64,000 nt of DNA from Natranaeroarchaeum aerophilus (GTDB lineage: Archaea; Halobacteriota; Halobacteria; Halobacteriales; Natronoarchaeaceae). The stretch spans positions 62,001-126,000 of the forward strand of contig NZ_JAKRVY010000005.1 in the NCBI RefSeq assembly GCF_023638055.1, in the 5' to 3' direction. The notes beneath the pieces were generated by a model. It ran no database searches and had not been told where the DNA came from. It saw nothing but the letters and a program-made list of their open reading frames with translations. Shown piece by piece: positions 8,426 to 16,897 of the stretch; the first letter of the stretch is position 1, and each line of letters begins with the position of its first letter. The position numbers were made by a program, and so were the translations under genes.

Positions 8426-9445
8426 ATGAGGCACAGTATGAGTCGACACGACGAGGTCGGGGTCGTTCCGACAACCGAGGAGGACAGCGAGCCGTCGGGA
8501 CGGGCGGATCTCTCGGTATTGAATCTGGTGACGACTGCGGAGGCCCGCTTTTTCAAGCAACAGGTGTCGGTCCTGGAGGATCTGGGTGTCTCTTCGACGA
8601 CTGTCGCAGTGCCGGACGAACGCGTCACCAGGGAGGGAGCGCTCGCCGGTCGTTCGGCGGTCGATTACTTCCGATTCCTTCCCCGGGCGATCAGGGAATC
8701 GTTTGGCGAGTACGATCTGGTCCACGCGAACTACGGCCTCACTGCGCCCGCAGCGGTGCTCCAGCCGAATCTGCCAGTGGTTATTTCGCTGTGGGGATCG
8801 GATCTGTACGGCCGGTTCGGCCCACTGAGCAAGCTCTGTGCTCGACTGGCCGATGCGACGATCGTCATGTCGGATGGGATGGCCACGGAGCTGGGCGGTA
8901 CTCCGTACGTCATCCCGCACGGAATCGACCTGGATCGGTTCCAGCCTGCCGATCAGCAGGCGGCTCAGGAAGACCTTGGCTGGGATCCGGGGCGAAAACA
9001 CGTTCTCTTCCCGTACGCAAAAGGCAAGTCGGTGAAAAACGCGCCACTGGCCGAGCGCGTCGTCGCCGCGGCGCGAGAACGGGTCGGCGAACCGATCGAG
9101 CTTCAGTTCGTGACAGGGGTTCCCCACGAGCGGATGTCGGTGTATATGAACGCGGCGGACGCGCTGCTGTTAACGTCCGATCGCGAGGGGTCGCCCAACT
9201 CGGTGAAGGAGGCGATGGCCTGTAACCTGCCAGTCATCGCGACGGATGTCGGCGACGTTCGCCAGCGACTGCGCGGCGTTCAGCACTCGTTCGTCGCTCA
9301 CGACGATGCCGACCTCGTCGACTGTCTCGTTTCCGTTCTCGACGCCGATACCGACTCGAACGGTCGGGCGGTGATCGCGGAACTGCGGATCGAGCAAATG
9401 GGCGAGCGACTGCTCTCCGTGTACCGTGAGGTTCTCGATGGGTGA
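8426..9445 (+). CDS. GT4-family glycosyltransferase
   Basis: 339 residues; the start may be the ATG at 8426 or the one four codons later. Features of GT-B fold family 4 enzymes are present: the acceptor-side phrase DLVHANYGLTAPAAVL, VISLWGSDLYG in the middle, PYVIPHGIDLDRFQP at the domain junction and the C-terminal donor-binding E-x7-E element SDREGSPNSVKEAMACNLPVIATDVGDV. It transfers a sugar from an NDP-sugar to a growing lipid-linked oligosaccharide at the inner membrane face. The next gene begins within or just after its stop codon. Confidence 0.88.
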   Translation: MRHSMSRHDEVGVVPTTEEDSEPSGRADLSVLNLVTTAEARFFKQQVSVLEDLGVSSTTVAVPDERVTREGALAGRSAVDYFRFLPRAIRESFGEYDLVHANYGLTAPAAVLQPNLPVVISLWGSDLYGRFGPLSKLCARLADATIVMSDGMATELGGTPYVIPHGIDLDRFQPADQQAAQEDLGWDPGRKHVLFPYAKGKSVKNAPLAERVVAAARERVGEPIELQFVTGVPHERMSVYMNAADALLLTSDREGSPNSVKEAMACNLPVIATDVGDVRQRLRGVQHSFVAHDDADLVDCLVSVLDADTDSNGRAVIAELRIEQMGERLLSVYREVLDG

Positions 9446-9450
9446 TCCCA

Positions 9451-11280
9451 ATGTCAGATAGAGTACCACGCACTGATCCAGCCGAAACACGTACGAGAAA
9501 AGTACTCCTGATGATCGGCTTTCTCGCGCTGACCGTCGGCGTCCTCGCCGCGCGCACCACTCCGGCAACGGGATACGAGATCGCGTTCTACGCCAGCACG
9601 CCGACCCTCTTCTGGATCGGTATCGGCCTCGCGGGACTCATCGGGACTGGGGTAGGATTCACATCGCCGCGGTACAGACGGGTACGGCAGGGATCGATAG
9701 TTCTCACCGGTGCCGCTGTGCTGAGCGTACTCTCGCTTCCCCTTCTCCGTAGTTTTCGGTTCTACGGCCCCGGCGACTCCATGAGCCATCTCGGCTGGGT
9801 CCGCATGTTCGAGGCCGGAACCCTCCATCCGGCGAGTATGCGCTATCCGGCCGTGCACTCGATCGCCACGATGCTCTCCAACGGTGCGGCACTCGCGGAC
9901 ACGCATGCCCTGATGCTGACTGTCGTCGTGTTCTTCGCGCTGTTCCTGCTGTTCGTGCCGCTATGTGTCGCCTCGATTACGAACTCCGGTCCAGCGATGC
10001 TGGTCGGAGTTCTCTCGGGACTACTGTTGTTGCCGATCAACAACATCGGTGTCCACACTACGGCCCATCCGACCTCGCAGACGATCATGTTCGTACCGGT
10101 AGTCTTCTACTTGCTCTTTGGCTACATGCGCGACCGCGGGGAACGTTATCCGATCGGGTCGGTCTCCGGCATTGGGTTACTGCTCGGACTCTCGGCTATC
10201 ACGACGATGTTGATCCACCCACAGCAGGCCCTGAACCTGCTCGGAGCCTTCCTGTTGATCTCCCTGGTTCAGTATGGGTACTCGACGTTTCGGGATCCGG
10301 AACATCCGATCAACCGACAGCGATTGCTTTACGACCAGACTGCGCTCTTTACACTCCTGTTCCTGCTGTGGGTCCCACGCCTCGAACGGGTTCGTGTCGC
10401 TGTGGTCGATATCACGACTGGACTTCTCGCCGGTGGGACACCCGGCACAACCGTCGCCGGTCGGACGGTCTCGCTGGCCGTCCTCGGGGGCAGCCTCGAA
10501 GAGATGTTCGTGAAACTCTTCAGCGTTACCTTCCTGTACGTGATACTGGCGGGGCTGCTCGTTCTCGCGTTGCTGATCGGCCAGCTCGCACGGGTCGGCC
10601 CGAACGGTCGCGGGTTCTTGCAGTACCTGATAGTCGCAGCGATCCCGGCGAGCGTCTTTTTCGTTCTCTTCTTCGTCGCTGATGCAGGCGATCAGTACTT
10701 CCGGTACTTCGGGTTTGTGATGGTACTCGTCACCCTCATGGGCGCTGTCGCCATCACGATCTCGATCGATCGTCTCGGCACTCTCGGAGCGAAACCCGTC
10801 CTTTCGACCGGGATCGGGCTGCTCTTTGTCGTCTTCCTCGTCATGCAACTGATCGCATTCCACCCGTCACCATACATCTACCAGCCGAGCAACCAGATCT
10901 CCGACGGACAGATGAGCGGCTACGAGACTGCCTTCGACGACCGTGTAGAGGAGGTCCAGTTCGCCGGGATCCGCTCCGGCCCGGAGCGGTACGTCCATGC
11001 CTACTACGGTACCACCTCGCAGACGGCCGAGGAGTTCCCGGGTAGCCGTGAGGCGATCCCCGAAGACGCGTTCAACGACGATCTCGCGGGAGCCTACGAC
11101 GACCGGACCTACGTACCGGTCACCACGGCGGACTACGACCGCGAAGTCGGCCTGTTCCAGGAGCTCCGGTACACCGAACGGGGCTTCCAACAACTGGAGC
11201 ACCGGACAGAGATCGACCGCGTCCAGTCAAACGGTGAGTTCGAACTGTACCTGATCGATCCCGACGATACGGACGAGTAG
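9451..11280 (+). CDS. large polytopic membrane protein, candidate polysaccharide polymerase or GT-C enzyme
   Basis: 609 residues from the ATG at 9451; a GTG at 9442 would overlap the previous stop as GTGA. About 12 hydrophobic helices lie between residues 20 and 455, followed by a soluble acidic C-terminal domain of about 145 residues. After the third helix comes a loop with FYGPGDSMSHLGWVRMFEAG, whose early acidic residue and aromatic/His content recall the first external loop of GT-C glycosyltransferases. In a cluster that has a flippase but no other recognised Wzy polymerase, it is a candidate for the polymerase/ligase. That assignment is inference; no family signature is certain. Confidence 0.7.
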   Translation: MSDRVPRTDPAETRTRKVLLMIGFLALTVGVLAARTTPATGYEIAFYASTPTLFWIGIGLAGLIGTGVGFTSPRYRRVRQGSIVLTGAAVLSVLSLPLLRSFRFYGPGDSMSHLGWVRMFEAGTLHPASMRYPAVHSIATMLSNGAALADTHALMLTVVVFFALFLLFVPLCVASITNSGPAMLVGVLSGLLLLPINNIGVHTTAHPTSQTIMFVPVVFYLLFGYMRDRGERYPIGSVSGIGLLLGLSAITTMLIHPQQALNLLGAFLLISLVQYGYSTFRDPEHPINRQRLLYDQTALFTLLFLLWVPRLERVRVAVVDITTGLLAGGTPGTTVAGRTVSLAVLGGSLEEMFVKLFSVTFLYVILAGLLVLALLIGQLARVGPNGRGFLQYLIVAAIPASVFFVLFFVADAGDQYFRYFGFVMVLVTLMGAVAITISIDRLGTLGAKPVLSTGIGLLFVVFLVMQLIAFHPSPYIYQPSNQISDGQMSGYETAFDDRVEEVQFAGIRSGPERYVHAYYGTTSQTAEEFPGSREAIPEDAFNDDLAGAYDDRTYVPVTTADYDREVGLFQELRYTERGFQQLEHRTEIDRVQSNGEFELYLIDPDDTDE

Positions 11281-11325
11281 CGTCCCGACAGCTGGTCACA
11301 TCCGGTGTGACACGTCAGTAACGCG

Positions 11326-11337
11326 TCTATAACAATT
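11326..11337 (+). promoter_or_regulatory. recurrent upstream motif, copy 4
   Basis: TCTATAACAATT, a variant sharing the CTATAACAA core. It is 24 bp before the epimerase ATG, close enough to serve as its TATA element. Confidence 0.45.
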
Positions 11338-11360
11338 CGCAACTCTCGCCTCGTACGCGT

Positions 11361-12341
11361 ATGAACGGATCACAGGAGACACCGACCGGCACAACTCCGA
11401 CAACAGGGGTCGACACGACAACGTCGATGATCACCGACCGGACCGTCCTCGTCACCGGCGGGGCTGGATTCATCGGCGGCCACATTGCGGCCAGACTGGT
11501 AGCGGACAACGACGTCCGGGTCCTCGATAATGTCTCGACCGGCGAGATTGATCGGGTCCCGGACGAGGTCGAGTTCGTTCAGGGCGATCTCCGTGACGGC
11601 TCGGCGCTCGACTGGGCGACCGATGGCGTCGACGTGATCTTCCACCAGGCGGGACTGGTGAGCGTCGACGAGTCGATCGAGGAGCCGGTGCGCAGCCACC
11701 GCACGAACGCAACCGCGACCGTCGAACTGCTCGAACGGGCGCGTCAGGAGGACGCACGGATCGTCGTCGCCTCCAGCTGTGCTATCTACGGCGACCCCGA
11801 ACACACACCGATCGCGGAGGACGCCCCGAAGCGTCCAAAGTCGCCGTACGCAATCGACAAGCTCGCGATCGATCAGTATACCAGGACGTTCGCCGATCTG
11901 TACGATCTGGACGCCGTCCCGCTGCGCTACTTCAACGTCTACGGCCCAGGACAGACCGGCGGCGAGTACAGCGGTGTCATCACTGCGTTCCTCGAACAGG
12001 CTCGCACCGGCGGTCCCATCACCGTCCACGGAGACGGTGAACAGACCCGTGATTTCGTCCACGTTTCGGACGTCGTCGACGCCAATCTCGCTGCGGCGAC
12101 GACCGACCATACCGGGCAGGCGTACAACATCGGGACGGGGACGAGCACGTCTATCCGTGAACTCGCCGAACTCGTCCGTGACGTGATCGGATCGCGCTCC
12201 GAAATCGTCCACCGCGACGGCAGACAGGGCGATGTCCGGCATAGCGAAGCTGATCTCGCGCGCGCTCGTGAACTCCTCGATTATAAGCCATCAGTTTCGC
12301 TCGAAGACGGGCTCGCCGATCTCGTCGCAGGCAGGCGATGA
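11361..12341 (+). CDS. NAD-dependent sugar-nucleotide epimerase/dehydratase (GalE-like)
   Basis: 326 residues, or 304 if translation starts at the internal ATG at 11427 just before the conserved core. Short-chain dehydrogenase features are clear: GGAGFIGGHIA (nucleotide binding), DLRD, the catalytic Ser/Tyr/Lys set in ASSCAIYG and SPYAIDKLAIDQY, then RYFNVYGPGQ. It most resembles UDP-glucose 4-epimerase type enzymes and probably supplies UDP-Gal(NAc) or a related sugar. The extra N-terminal 22 residues are T/S-rich and unlike the family, so the later start deserves consideration. Confidence 0.87.
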   Translation: MNGSQETPTGTTPTTGVDTTTSMITDRTVLVTGGAGFIGGHIAARLVADNDVRVLDNVSTGEIDRVPDEVEFVQGDLRDGSALDWATDGVDVIFHQAGLVSVDESIEEPVRSHRTNATATVELLERARQEDARIVVASSCAIYGDPEHTPIAEDAPKRPKSPYAIDKLAIDQYTRTFADLYDLDAVPLRYFNVYGPGQTGGEYSGVITAFLEQARTGGPITVHGDGEQTRDFVHVSDVVDANLAAATTDHTGQAYNIGTGTSTSIRELAELVRDVIGSRSEIVHRDGRQGDVRHSEADLARARELLDYKPSVSLEDGLADLVAGRR

Positions 12342-12415
12342 GAACGGTCCGCTCCTCTGTGGAGTTTTGACGTCGAGCTCCCACACGAACGCCTGGCTCG
12401 TCGTGTTCACGCACT

Positions 12416-12720
12416 GAAGCGGCAAACCGCTTCGAGCCGTCACCCACCCTGTTCGTGACGACCTCGCACAGGCGGACGGGGTGGGATTCGAACCGGAGCA
12501 AGACTCGCTTTGCTCGTCTTGCAGGGCTCGAATCCCACGAAACCGTGCCACTCCTCACGTCCGTTCACCGAAGCGACGTGTCGCTTCGAGCCGTCACTCT
12601 CCCTGTTCGTGACGACCTCGCACAGGCGGACGGGGTGGGATTCGAACCGGAGCAAGACTCGCTTTGCTCGTCTTGCAGGGCTCGAATCCCACGAAACCGT
12701 GCCACTCCTCACGTCCGTTC
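12416..12720. repeat. two tandem copies (154-bp period) of a hairpin-rich, tRNA-end-like repeat
   Basis: Copy 1 spans 12416-12569 and copy 2 spans 12570-12720. From 12428-12566 and 12582-12720 the copies are nearly identical over 139 bp. Each starts with a small perfect hairpin (12416-12433, 12570-12587) whose loops differ and whose stems vary in a compensatory way (GAAGCGG/CCGCTTC versus GAAGCGA/TCGCTTC). Each then contains a 58-nt inverted repeat (12481-12538, 12635-12692) with outer arms GTGGGATTCGA / TCGAATCCCAC and inner arms GCAAGAC / GTCTTGC. The outer arm matches the 3' end of the neighbouring minus-strand tRNA-like sequence. Open frames across it are by-products. Confidence 0.85.
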
Positions 12721-12730
12721 GTCGTGTCAC

Positions 12731-12810
12731 GGAAGGGGTGGGATTCGAACCACACGAAGCCGTAAGGCCCCCACCGAGATGGTGGTGCTCTGCCACTGAG
12801 CTACCCTTCC
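12731..12810 (-). tRNA. tRNA-like sequence, probably degenerate
   Basis: Read on the minus strand, the 80-nt sequence has a perfect 7-bp acceptor stem (GGAAGGG with CCCTTCC), a good D arm (GCTC-AGTGGCA-GAGC) and the T-loop consensus GGTTCGAATCC. The anticodon arm does not fold canonically: CCACC pairs with GGTGG around only five bases (ATCTC). The variable region is about 10 nt too long, and the T stem has only four pairs unless the loop is enlarged. I therefore cannot assign an anticodon. It may be a tRNA pseudogene, an odd intron-bearing tRNA, or a tRNA-derived element linked to the adjacent tandem repeats, which share its 3' end. Confidence 0.45.
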
Positions 12811-12872
12811 AGTATGTCGCTGCGACATGGCCCCATGCCGCGGCCGCTATCAGATCTGTTGGCCGATCACTG

Positions 12873-12884
12873 TATTGTTATTCT
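12873..12884 (-). promoter_or_regulatory. weak copy of the recurrent motif
   Basis: AGAATAACAATA on the minus strand, sharing only the ATAACAA core, 63 bp upstream of the tRNA-like sequence. May be fortuitous. Confidence 0.2.
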
Positions 12885-12918
12885 GTGGATACTGTACGTA
12901 TTCTCAGCGTACCGCCAC

Positions 12919-13917
12919 TCAGTCGACCTCCCGCTCTTCTAGCTCTTCGTTTTCTACCATGTCGAAGATCATTGCGAGGACGAGCATCAGCGTGCCAAGC
13001 AACACGACTGGGAGCGAACTCTCGCGGTCGTGCTCGCGACGACGAACCACCCCGACCACGTTCCGAAGCCCCCTGAAAATTCCCACGAAGCTCGCCGCCG
13101 CACCGATCCCGTAGAGGAGGACAAGCGGGTGGAAGTCTCGTGTCAGGTACTTTACACGCAAGCGCCACAGGAAATTCGAGAGCAACATGAGCGAGACTCT
13201 CGGGATATACTCGGGGTAGGAGATGTGGCTCTCCTCGTCGGCGTATCGGCTTGGTACCGGGACGTCGGTGACTCTGAGATCGGCGGCGTTGAGCTTGACG
13301 AGCAGGTCGTTGCAGTAGCCGTAGTATTCGTACATATCGTCGATTGCGACGGTCTCCAGCGCGTGGAGCGAGATGGCGGTGTAGCCGTTCTGTGGATCGC
13401 CAATGCTCCAGTAGCCGCTTGCGATCTTTGTGAGGAAGGAGAGGATGGCGTTGCCGACGAGCCGGAACGTCGGCATTTCCTCGCGGTGTTCGGGATGTAG
13501 CAACCGGTTGCCCTTGACATATTCGGCACGCTCCTCGACGATCGGGTCGAGCAGGCGATCCAGCAGGTCGGGATCCATCTGGCCGTCGCCGCCGACGACC
13601 GTCGTGATGTCGACCTCGTCATCTCTCGCACGCTGGTAGCCGGTTTTGATCGCGCCGCCGACGCCCCGATTCACCTCGTGCTGGATCGGAACGACGTGTC
13701 GGTCGAACTGGACACCGCCGTCCGCGAGCGCCTGCTCCGTGTTTGCGTTGCGTCGGTCCGCGTGTGCCTGTATCTCTGCCCACGTTCCGTCCGTTGAGCA
13801 GTCGTCGACGGCGTACACCCGATCGACGTACTCGGGGAGTGTATCGATGACCTCGCCGACGAAGCCTTCCTCGTTGTACGCCGGGACGACGACGCCGATA
13901 CTATGCTCTCGGTACAT
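12919..13917 (-). CDS. GT2-family glycosyltransferase with C-terminal membrane helices (DPM-synthase-like)
   Basis: 332 residues. The GT-A signature is SIGVVVPAYNEEGFVGEVI at the N-terminus, VYAVDDCSTDGT follows, and the DxD-like metal site is GGDGQMD at about residue 110. The QNGYTAIS segment is typical of polyprenyl-phosphate sugar transferases. Two hydrophobic segments follow at about 255-275 and 298-315, which would anchor it in the membrane. It probably charges dolichyl phosphate with a hexose or starts a lipid-linked glycan. It is transcribed opposite to the first half of the cluster. The C-terminus ends in a run of glutamates. Confidence 0.87.
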   Translation of the reverse strand: MYREHSIGVVVPAYNEEGFVGEVIDTLPEYVDRVYAVDDCSTDGTWAEIQAHADRRNANTEQALADGGVQFDRHVVPIQHEVNRGVGGAIKTGYQRARDDEVDITTVVGGDGQMDPDLLDRLLDPIVEERAEYVKGNRLLHPEHREEMPTFRLVGNAILSFLTKIASGYWSIGDPQNGYTAISLHALETVAIDDMYEYYGYCNDLLVKLNAADLRVTDVPVPSRYADEESHISYPEYIPRVSLMLLSNFLWRLRVKYLTRDFHPLVLLYGIGAAASFVGIFRGLRNVVGVVRRREHDRESSLPVVLLGTLMLVLAMIFDMVENEELEEREVD

Positions 13918-13987
13918 TCTGGTCGGTGGGGGGAACGGTAGTACGGACGATTCGGTTCATCGTACTCCTCACGAGGTGGGAGCGTCT

Positions 13988-13999
13988 CATTGTTATACT
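13988..13999 (-). promoter_or_regulatory. recurrent upstream motif, minus-strand variant
   Basis: AGTATAACAATG on the minus strand, 71 bp upstream of the GT2 gene start. It shares TATAACAA with the other copies. Confidence 0.35.
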
Positions 14000-14153
14000 G
14001 ACCTTGTGCCGGATACTGACACTCCGACAGTCGACACACCGCCGGTAGCAGAGTGAAGGTACGTCGGACGGCCCTCTTCGGGAAAATCGGCTGTTTCCGG
14101 CCGTTGTGATCCGTATCGTAATGAGAAGAACGACCCTACGAAACGAAAGTAGC

Positions 14154-14165
14154 GCTATAACAAAG
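14154..14165 (+). promoter_or_regulatory. recurrent upstream motif, copy 5
   Basis: GCTATAACAAAG, identical to the copies at 37 and 4328. It is 15 bp before the ATG at 14180 and 36 bp before the ATG at 14201 of the secreted CARDB protein. Confidence 0.55.
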
Positions 14166-14179
14166 GCGGCAAAGCGGGA

Positions 14180-15418
14180 ATGGACCGTAACGAACGAGAG
14201 ATGGATACGAACACCGCCCAATTTCTGAGAACAGCCCTGATTGTCCTCGTCTGCATCGCCTGTGTCACCGCGCTTGTCCCGCCCGGGGCTGCGGGGACGA
14301 CAGGTGACGATGATACCTACGTGGTCACTCAGGGCGACGAAGAGTTCGAGATCTCACCGGTCGGTGACGGAACCCAGACCGCAGAGGAATTCTACGACTA
14401 CCGAACGCCGGAGACCCACGACTACCCGGACTACCTCTACAGCTCGTACGGAACCACAGAGTTCCAGGAAGACGATACGAGCATCCTCATGCTCCACGAG
14501 GGCAGTGACGGACTCAGCCTCGTTCTCGTCCACGACAGAGTCGATGGGGACACACGCGGGGGATCGCTCACGATGCAGATCGACGGGTTGCCCCAGGAGG
14601 GCGAGTGGGTCGTCGAAGACGATGCCTACAGCGAGGGCCACTTCGGTGGCCCCCTCGACACGTTCGACCACGACGACACGTCGAGCCGGATCACCTGGAT
14701 CTGGACGGAAGGGAGAACTGACGGTGGCGCGTTCACGGGAGGTCTCGACGATGGTGACTGGGAGATCACGATCGACCCGTACTTCAACGAGGAGGCGGAC
14801 TACCGCTACGAGGATCCCGAGGGATATGACGGCCAGCTCGACGACTGGAAACTGATCTCCGGCGCCGGCAACTCCCACACGGGCACATCTCTGCCAAGCC
14901 TCGACGAGCCGATCACGATCACTCCAGGTGGCGTGCCGGAGCTTTCTGTCTCCAGCCTCACTGCGTTCCCGTCGACAGTTGCACCCGGTGAAACGGTCGA
15001 GATCCGGTCCACTGTCGCGAACGTCGGGAACGCCGACGGCGAGTTTGATGTCGAGTTCACTGCCGAGGGTGAGGTGATCGAAACAAAGACGGTTTCACTC
15101 GGGGCGGGTGAGAGCACGCAGTTGACGACCGAGGTGACGTTCGAGGAGCCCGGAAGCTACGAACTGGGTGTCGCCGGGACGACTACGTCCGTGCAGGTAC
15201 TCGACGAGCCCTCGAACGGGACCGGCAGCGAGAACGGGAACGAAACTACTGGTAACGAAACCAACACCAACGGAAACCAGTCCGAGGGCAACGGTGACGG
15301 AACCGGCACCCAGGGTCAGACTGGGGATGACGGACTGCATGGCTTCGGCGTCCTCGCTGGCGTCGTCGCGCTGGCGGCCCTGATCGCTGTTAGCTACGCT
15401 CGTCGGTATCAGTCGTAG
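14180..15418 (+). CDS. secreted, membrane-anchored CARDB-domain protein
   Basis: 412 residues. It has a Sec-type signal (TALIVLVCIACVTALVPPGAAG, about residues 18-39), then a domain of unknown function of about 210 residues rich in D, Y and G. A CARDB/APHP-like Ig fold follows (about 245-345: ELSVSSLTAFPSTVAPGETVEI), then a low-complexity N/G/T linker with many N-x-T sequons. A C-terminal hydrophobic helix preceded by LHGFG and followed by RR ends it. That end resembles a PGF-CTERM signal but lacks the proline, so archaeosortase processing is doubtful. Many sequons suggest it is N-glycosylated, perhaps by products of this cluster. Either 14180 or 14201 may be the start. Confidence 0.75.
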   Translation: MDRNEREMDTNTAQFLRTALIVLVCIACVTALVPPGAAGTTGDDDTYVVTQGDEEFEISPVGDGTQTAEEFYDYRTPETHDYPDYLYSSYGTTEFQEDDTSILMLHEGSDGLSLVLVHDRVDGDTRGGSLTMQIDGLPQEGEWVVEDDAYSEGHFGGPLDTFDHDDTSSRITWIWTEGRTDGGAFTGGLDDGDWEITIDPYFNEEADYRYEDPEGYDGQLDDWKLISGAGNSHTGTSLPSLDEPITITPGGVPELSVSSLTAFPSTVAPGETVEIRSTVANVGNADGEFDVEFTAEGEVIETKTVSLGAGESTQLTTEVTFEEPGSYELGVAGTTTSVQVLDEPSNGTGSENGNETTGNETNTNGNQSEGNGDGTGTQGQTGDDGLHGFGVLAGVVALAALIAVSYARRYQS

Positions 15419-15420
15419 AC

Positions 15421-15439
15421 CGAGAGCATCCCGCTCTCG
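15421..15439 (+). terminator. hairpin between convergent genes
   Basis: CGAGAGC and GCTCTCG form a perfect 7-bp stem around ATCCC just after the stop of the secreted protein gene and before the convergent dehydrogenase homologue. No strong T-run follows, so a terminator role is only possible. Confidence 0.3.
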
Positions 15440-15500
15440 TGAACTCTGTATCCAAAATCGAACAGGAGAGGATTCACTGCAACTTGATTCGGCAGCAGTC

Positions 15501-16895
15501 TCAGTTCGACGACGAGACGCCAAACCTCGTGACGTGGTGTGCGCCGAGGCTCGCGTCGGTCGACCCATCGAGGCACCCTCTGCCGTCGAGAACTACCAGT
15601 GGCGGATCGAAGGCTGACCAGTCGAACTCGTCGAACACATCGTGATCGGTGACTACCACCACGGCGTCGAGATCCATCTCCCGGACGTGATCTACCCCCG
15701 CGAAGTAGATGTTCTCGAATGCGGATGTGTCCTCGACGAGTGGGTCGACACCGACGACTGTCGCCCCGAAGCGCGCCAACGTGTCCGACAGCTCGATCGC
15801 CGGGGCGGCCCGCGTCTCGCCAACGTTCGGATGATGAGCCAGTCCGAGCAACAACACGACGGCGTCTTCGATATGGGTCTCGGTGGCCGCTAGCTCACGG
15901 ACGAGCGTATTCGCGAGCTGTTCGGGCATCGACTCGTTAACCCCCCTCGCTGATTCGATCAGCGGGGTCGACGACGCACACTCGTTGATCAGATAGTATG
16001 GCGTGTCCGGGAGGTCGTACCCCCCGGTGCCTGGTCGCGGATCGGGGACGTCACAGCGCGGGTGCGTGTTCGCCGCCTCGATCGCACGGGGTATGTCGGT
16101 GTCAAGTTCGTCGGCCAGTCCTGCCAGTTCGTTCGCCAGTCCGATCGTGACGTCCCGGTAGACGCTCTCGACGACCCGGGCACACTCGGCGACTGTGCTG
16201 GTATTGACTGTGACGACCTCCGAGACCCGGAGTTCGTCGTACACCAGCGCGGCGGCGAGGGTACTCTCGGCGTCGACGCCGCCGACGATCTTCGGATAGC
16301 TGCCGCGCATCTCGCGGAGGGATCTCCCCGGGGTGGCACGGGATGGACAGGCCGCAACCCCGAACTCGTCGGCGTCGAGGTCGCTCCCGGCCAGCAGGAT
16401 CGGCTGAACGATATCGCGGCACGTTCCGGGTGGAACGATCGATTCGACCAGCACGAGATCTCCGGAATCCAGAGCGGGTGCGATGTCCCGAAGCAGCGTC
16501 CTGAGCTCGGAAAAGTCCGGTGCATTATCCGATCTGATACCGGTTTCGGCAGCGATAACGTGAACACTCGCTTCCTTTGCGACCGCTCCTGTTCTGGTGG
16601 TCACCGAGAACGCACCTGCGGTTGTGGCCGTTCGGACGAGGGAGGGGAGCCGTGGTTCGTCGTCGATGGGACACTCCCCCTCGTCGATACGGGTAACACG
16701 CTCTTTGTCGCTGCCGACCCCGACGACACGACCTGTAGTGCTGGCATAGACCATCGACAGCGAGAGACCGAGCCGACCGAGGCCGTATACGGCGACCGGC
16801 ACGTCGCCGGACTGAAACGCCGCACGCTGCTGGTCGGGTGTGGCGCTGCTGCGGTACAGCCGCGAACACTGGATGTCCTGGAGCGTCTTCGACAT
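15501..16895 (-). CDS. nucleotide-sugar dehydrogenase homologue lacking catalytic residues (probable pseudoenzyme)
   Basis: 464 residues, clearly paralogous along its whole length to the dehydrogenase at 5051. Shared blocks are VAVYGLGRLGLSLSMVYAST, VPPGTCRDIV, VESVYRDVTIGLANELAGLADEL and the C-terminal ETRAAPAIELSDTLARFGA. The active-site Cys and His of GGHC are replaced by Tyr293 and Asp294 (GTGGYDLP), the catalytic Lys is Arg240, CPER is CPSR, and TYRPG is AHHPN. It is therefore very unlikely to oxidise a sugar. The frame is intact and typical in codon use, which argues for a retained non-catalytic role (oligomer partner, regulator) rather than decay. It ends an operon with the oxidoreductase (2 bp apart) and aminotransferase. 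Confidence 0.85.
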   Translation of the reverse strand: MSKTLQDIQCSRLYRSSATPDQQRAAFQSGDVPVAVYGLGRLGLSLSMVYASTTGRVVGVGSDKERVTRIDEGECPIDDEPRLPSLVRTATTAGAFSVTTRTGAVAKEASVHVIAAETGIRSDNAPDFSELRTLLRDIAPALDSGDLVLVESIVPPGTCRDIVQPILLAGSDLDADEFGVAACPSRATPGRSLREMRGSYPKIVGGVDAESTLAAALVYDELRVSEVVTVNTSTVAECARVVESVYRDVTIGLANELAGLADELDTDIPRAIEAANTHPRCDVPDPRPGTGGYDLPDTPYYLINECASSTPLIESARGVNESMPEQLANTLVRELAATETHIEDAVVLLLGLAHHPNVGETRAAPAIELSDTLARFGATVVGVDPLVEDTSAFENIYFAGVDHVREMDLDAVVVVTDHDVFDEFDWSAFDPPLVVLDGRGCLDGSTDASLGAHHVTRFGVSSSN

Positions 16896-16897
16896 CG

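Noticed and set aside
12440-12796. Open frames reading through the tandem repeats (GTVSWDSSPARR-type peptides)
   Set aside because: They are translations of the hairpin repeat and tRNA-like sequence in several frames; repeated identically because the DNA repeats, not because of protein selection.
12731-12810. A standard functional tRNA with an assignable anticodon
   Set aside because: The anticodon arm closes on a 5-base loop and the T stem is imperfect, so I kept it only as tRNA-like.
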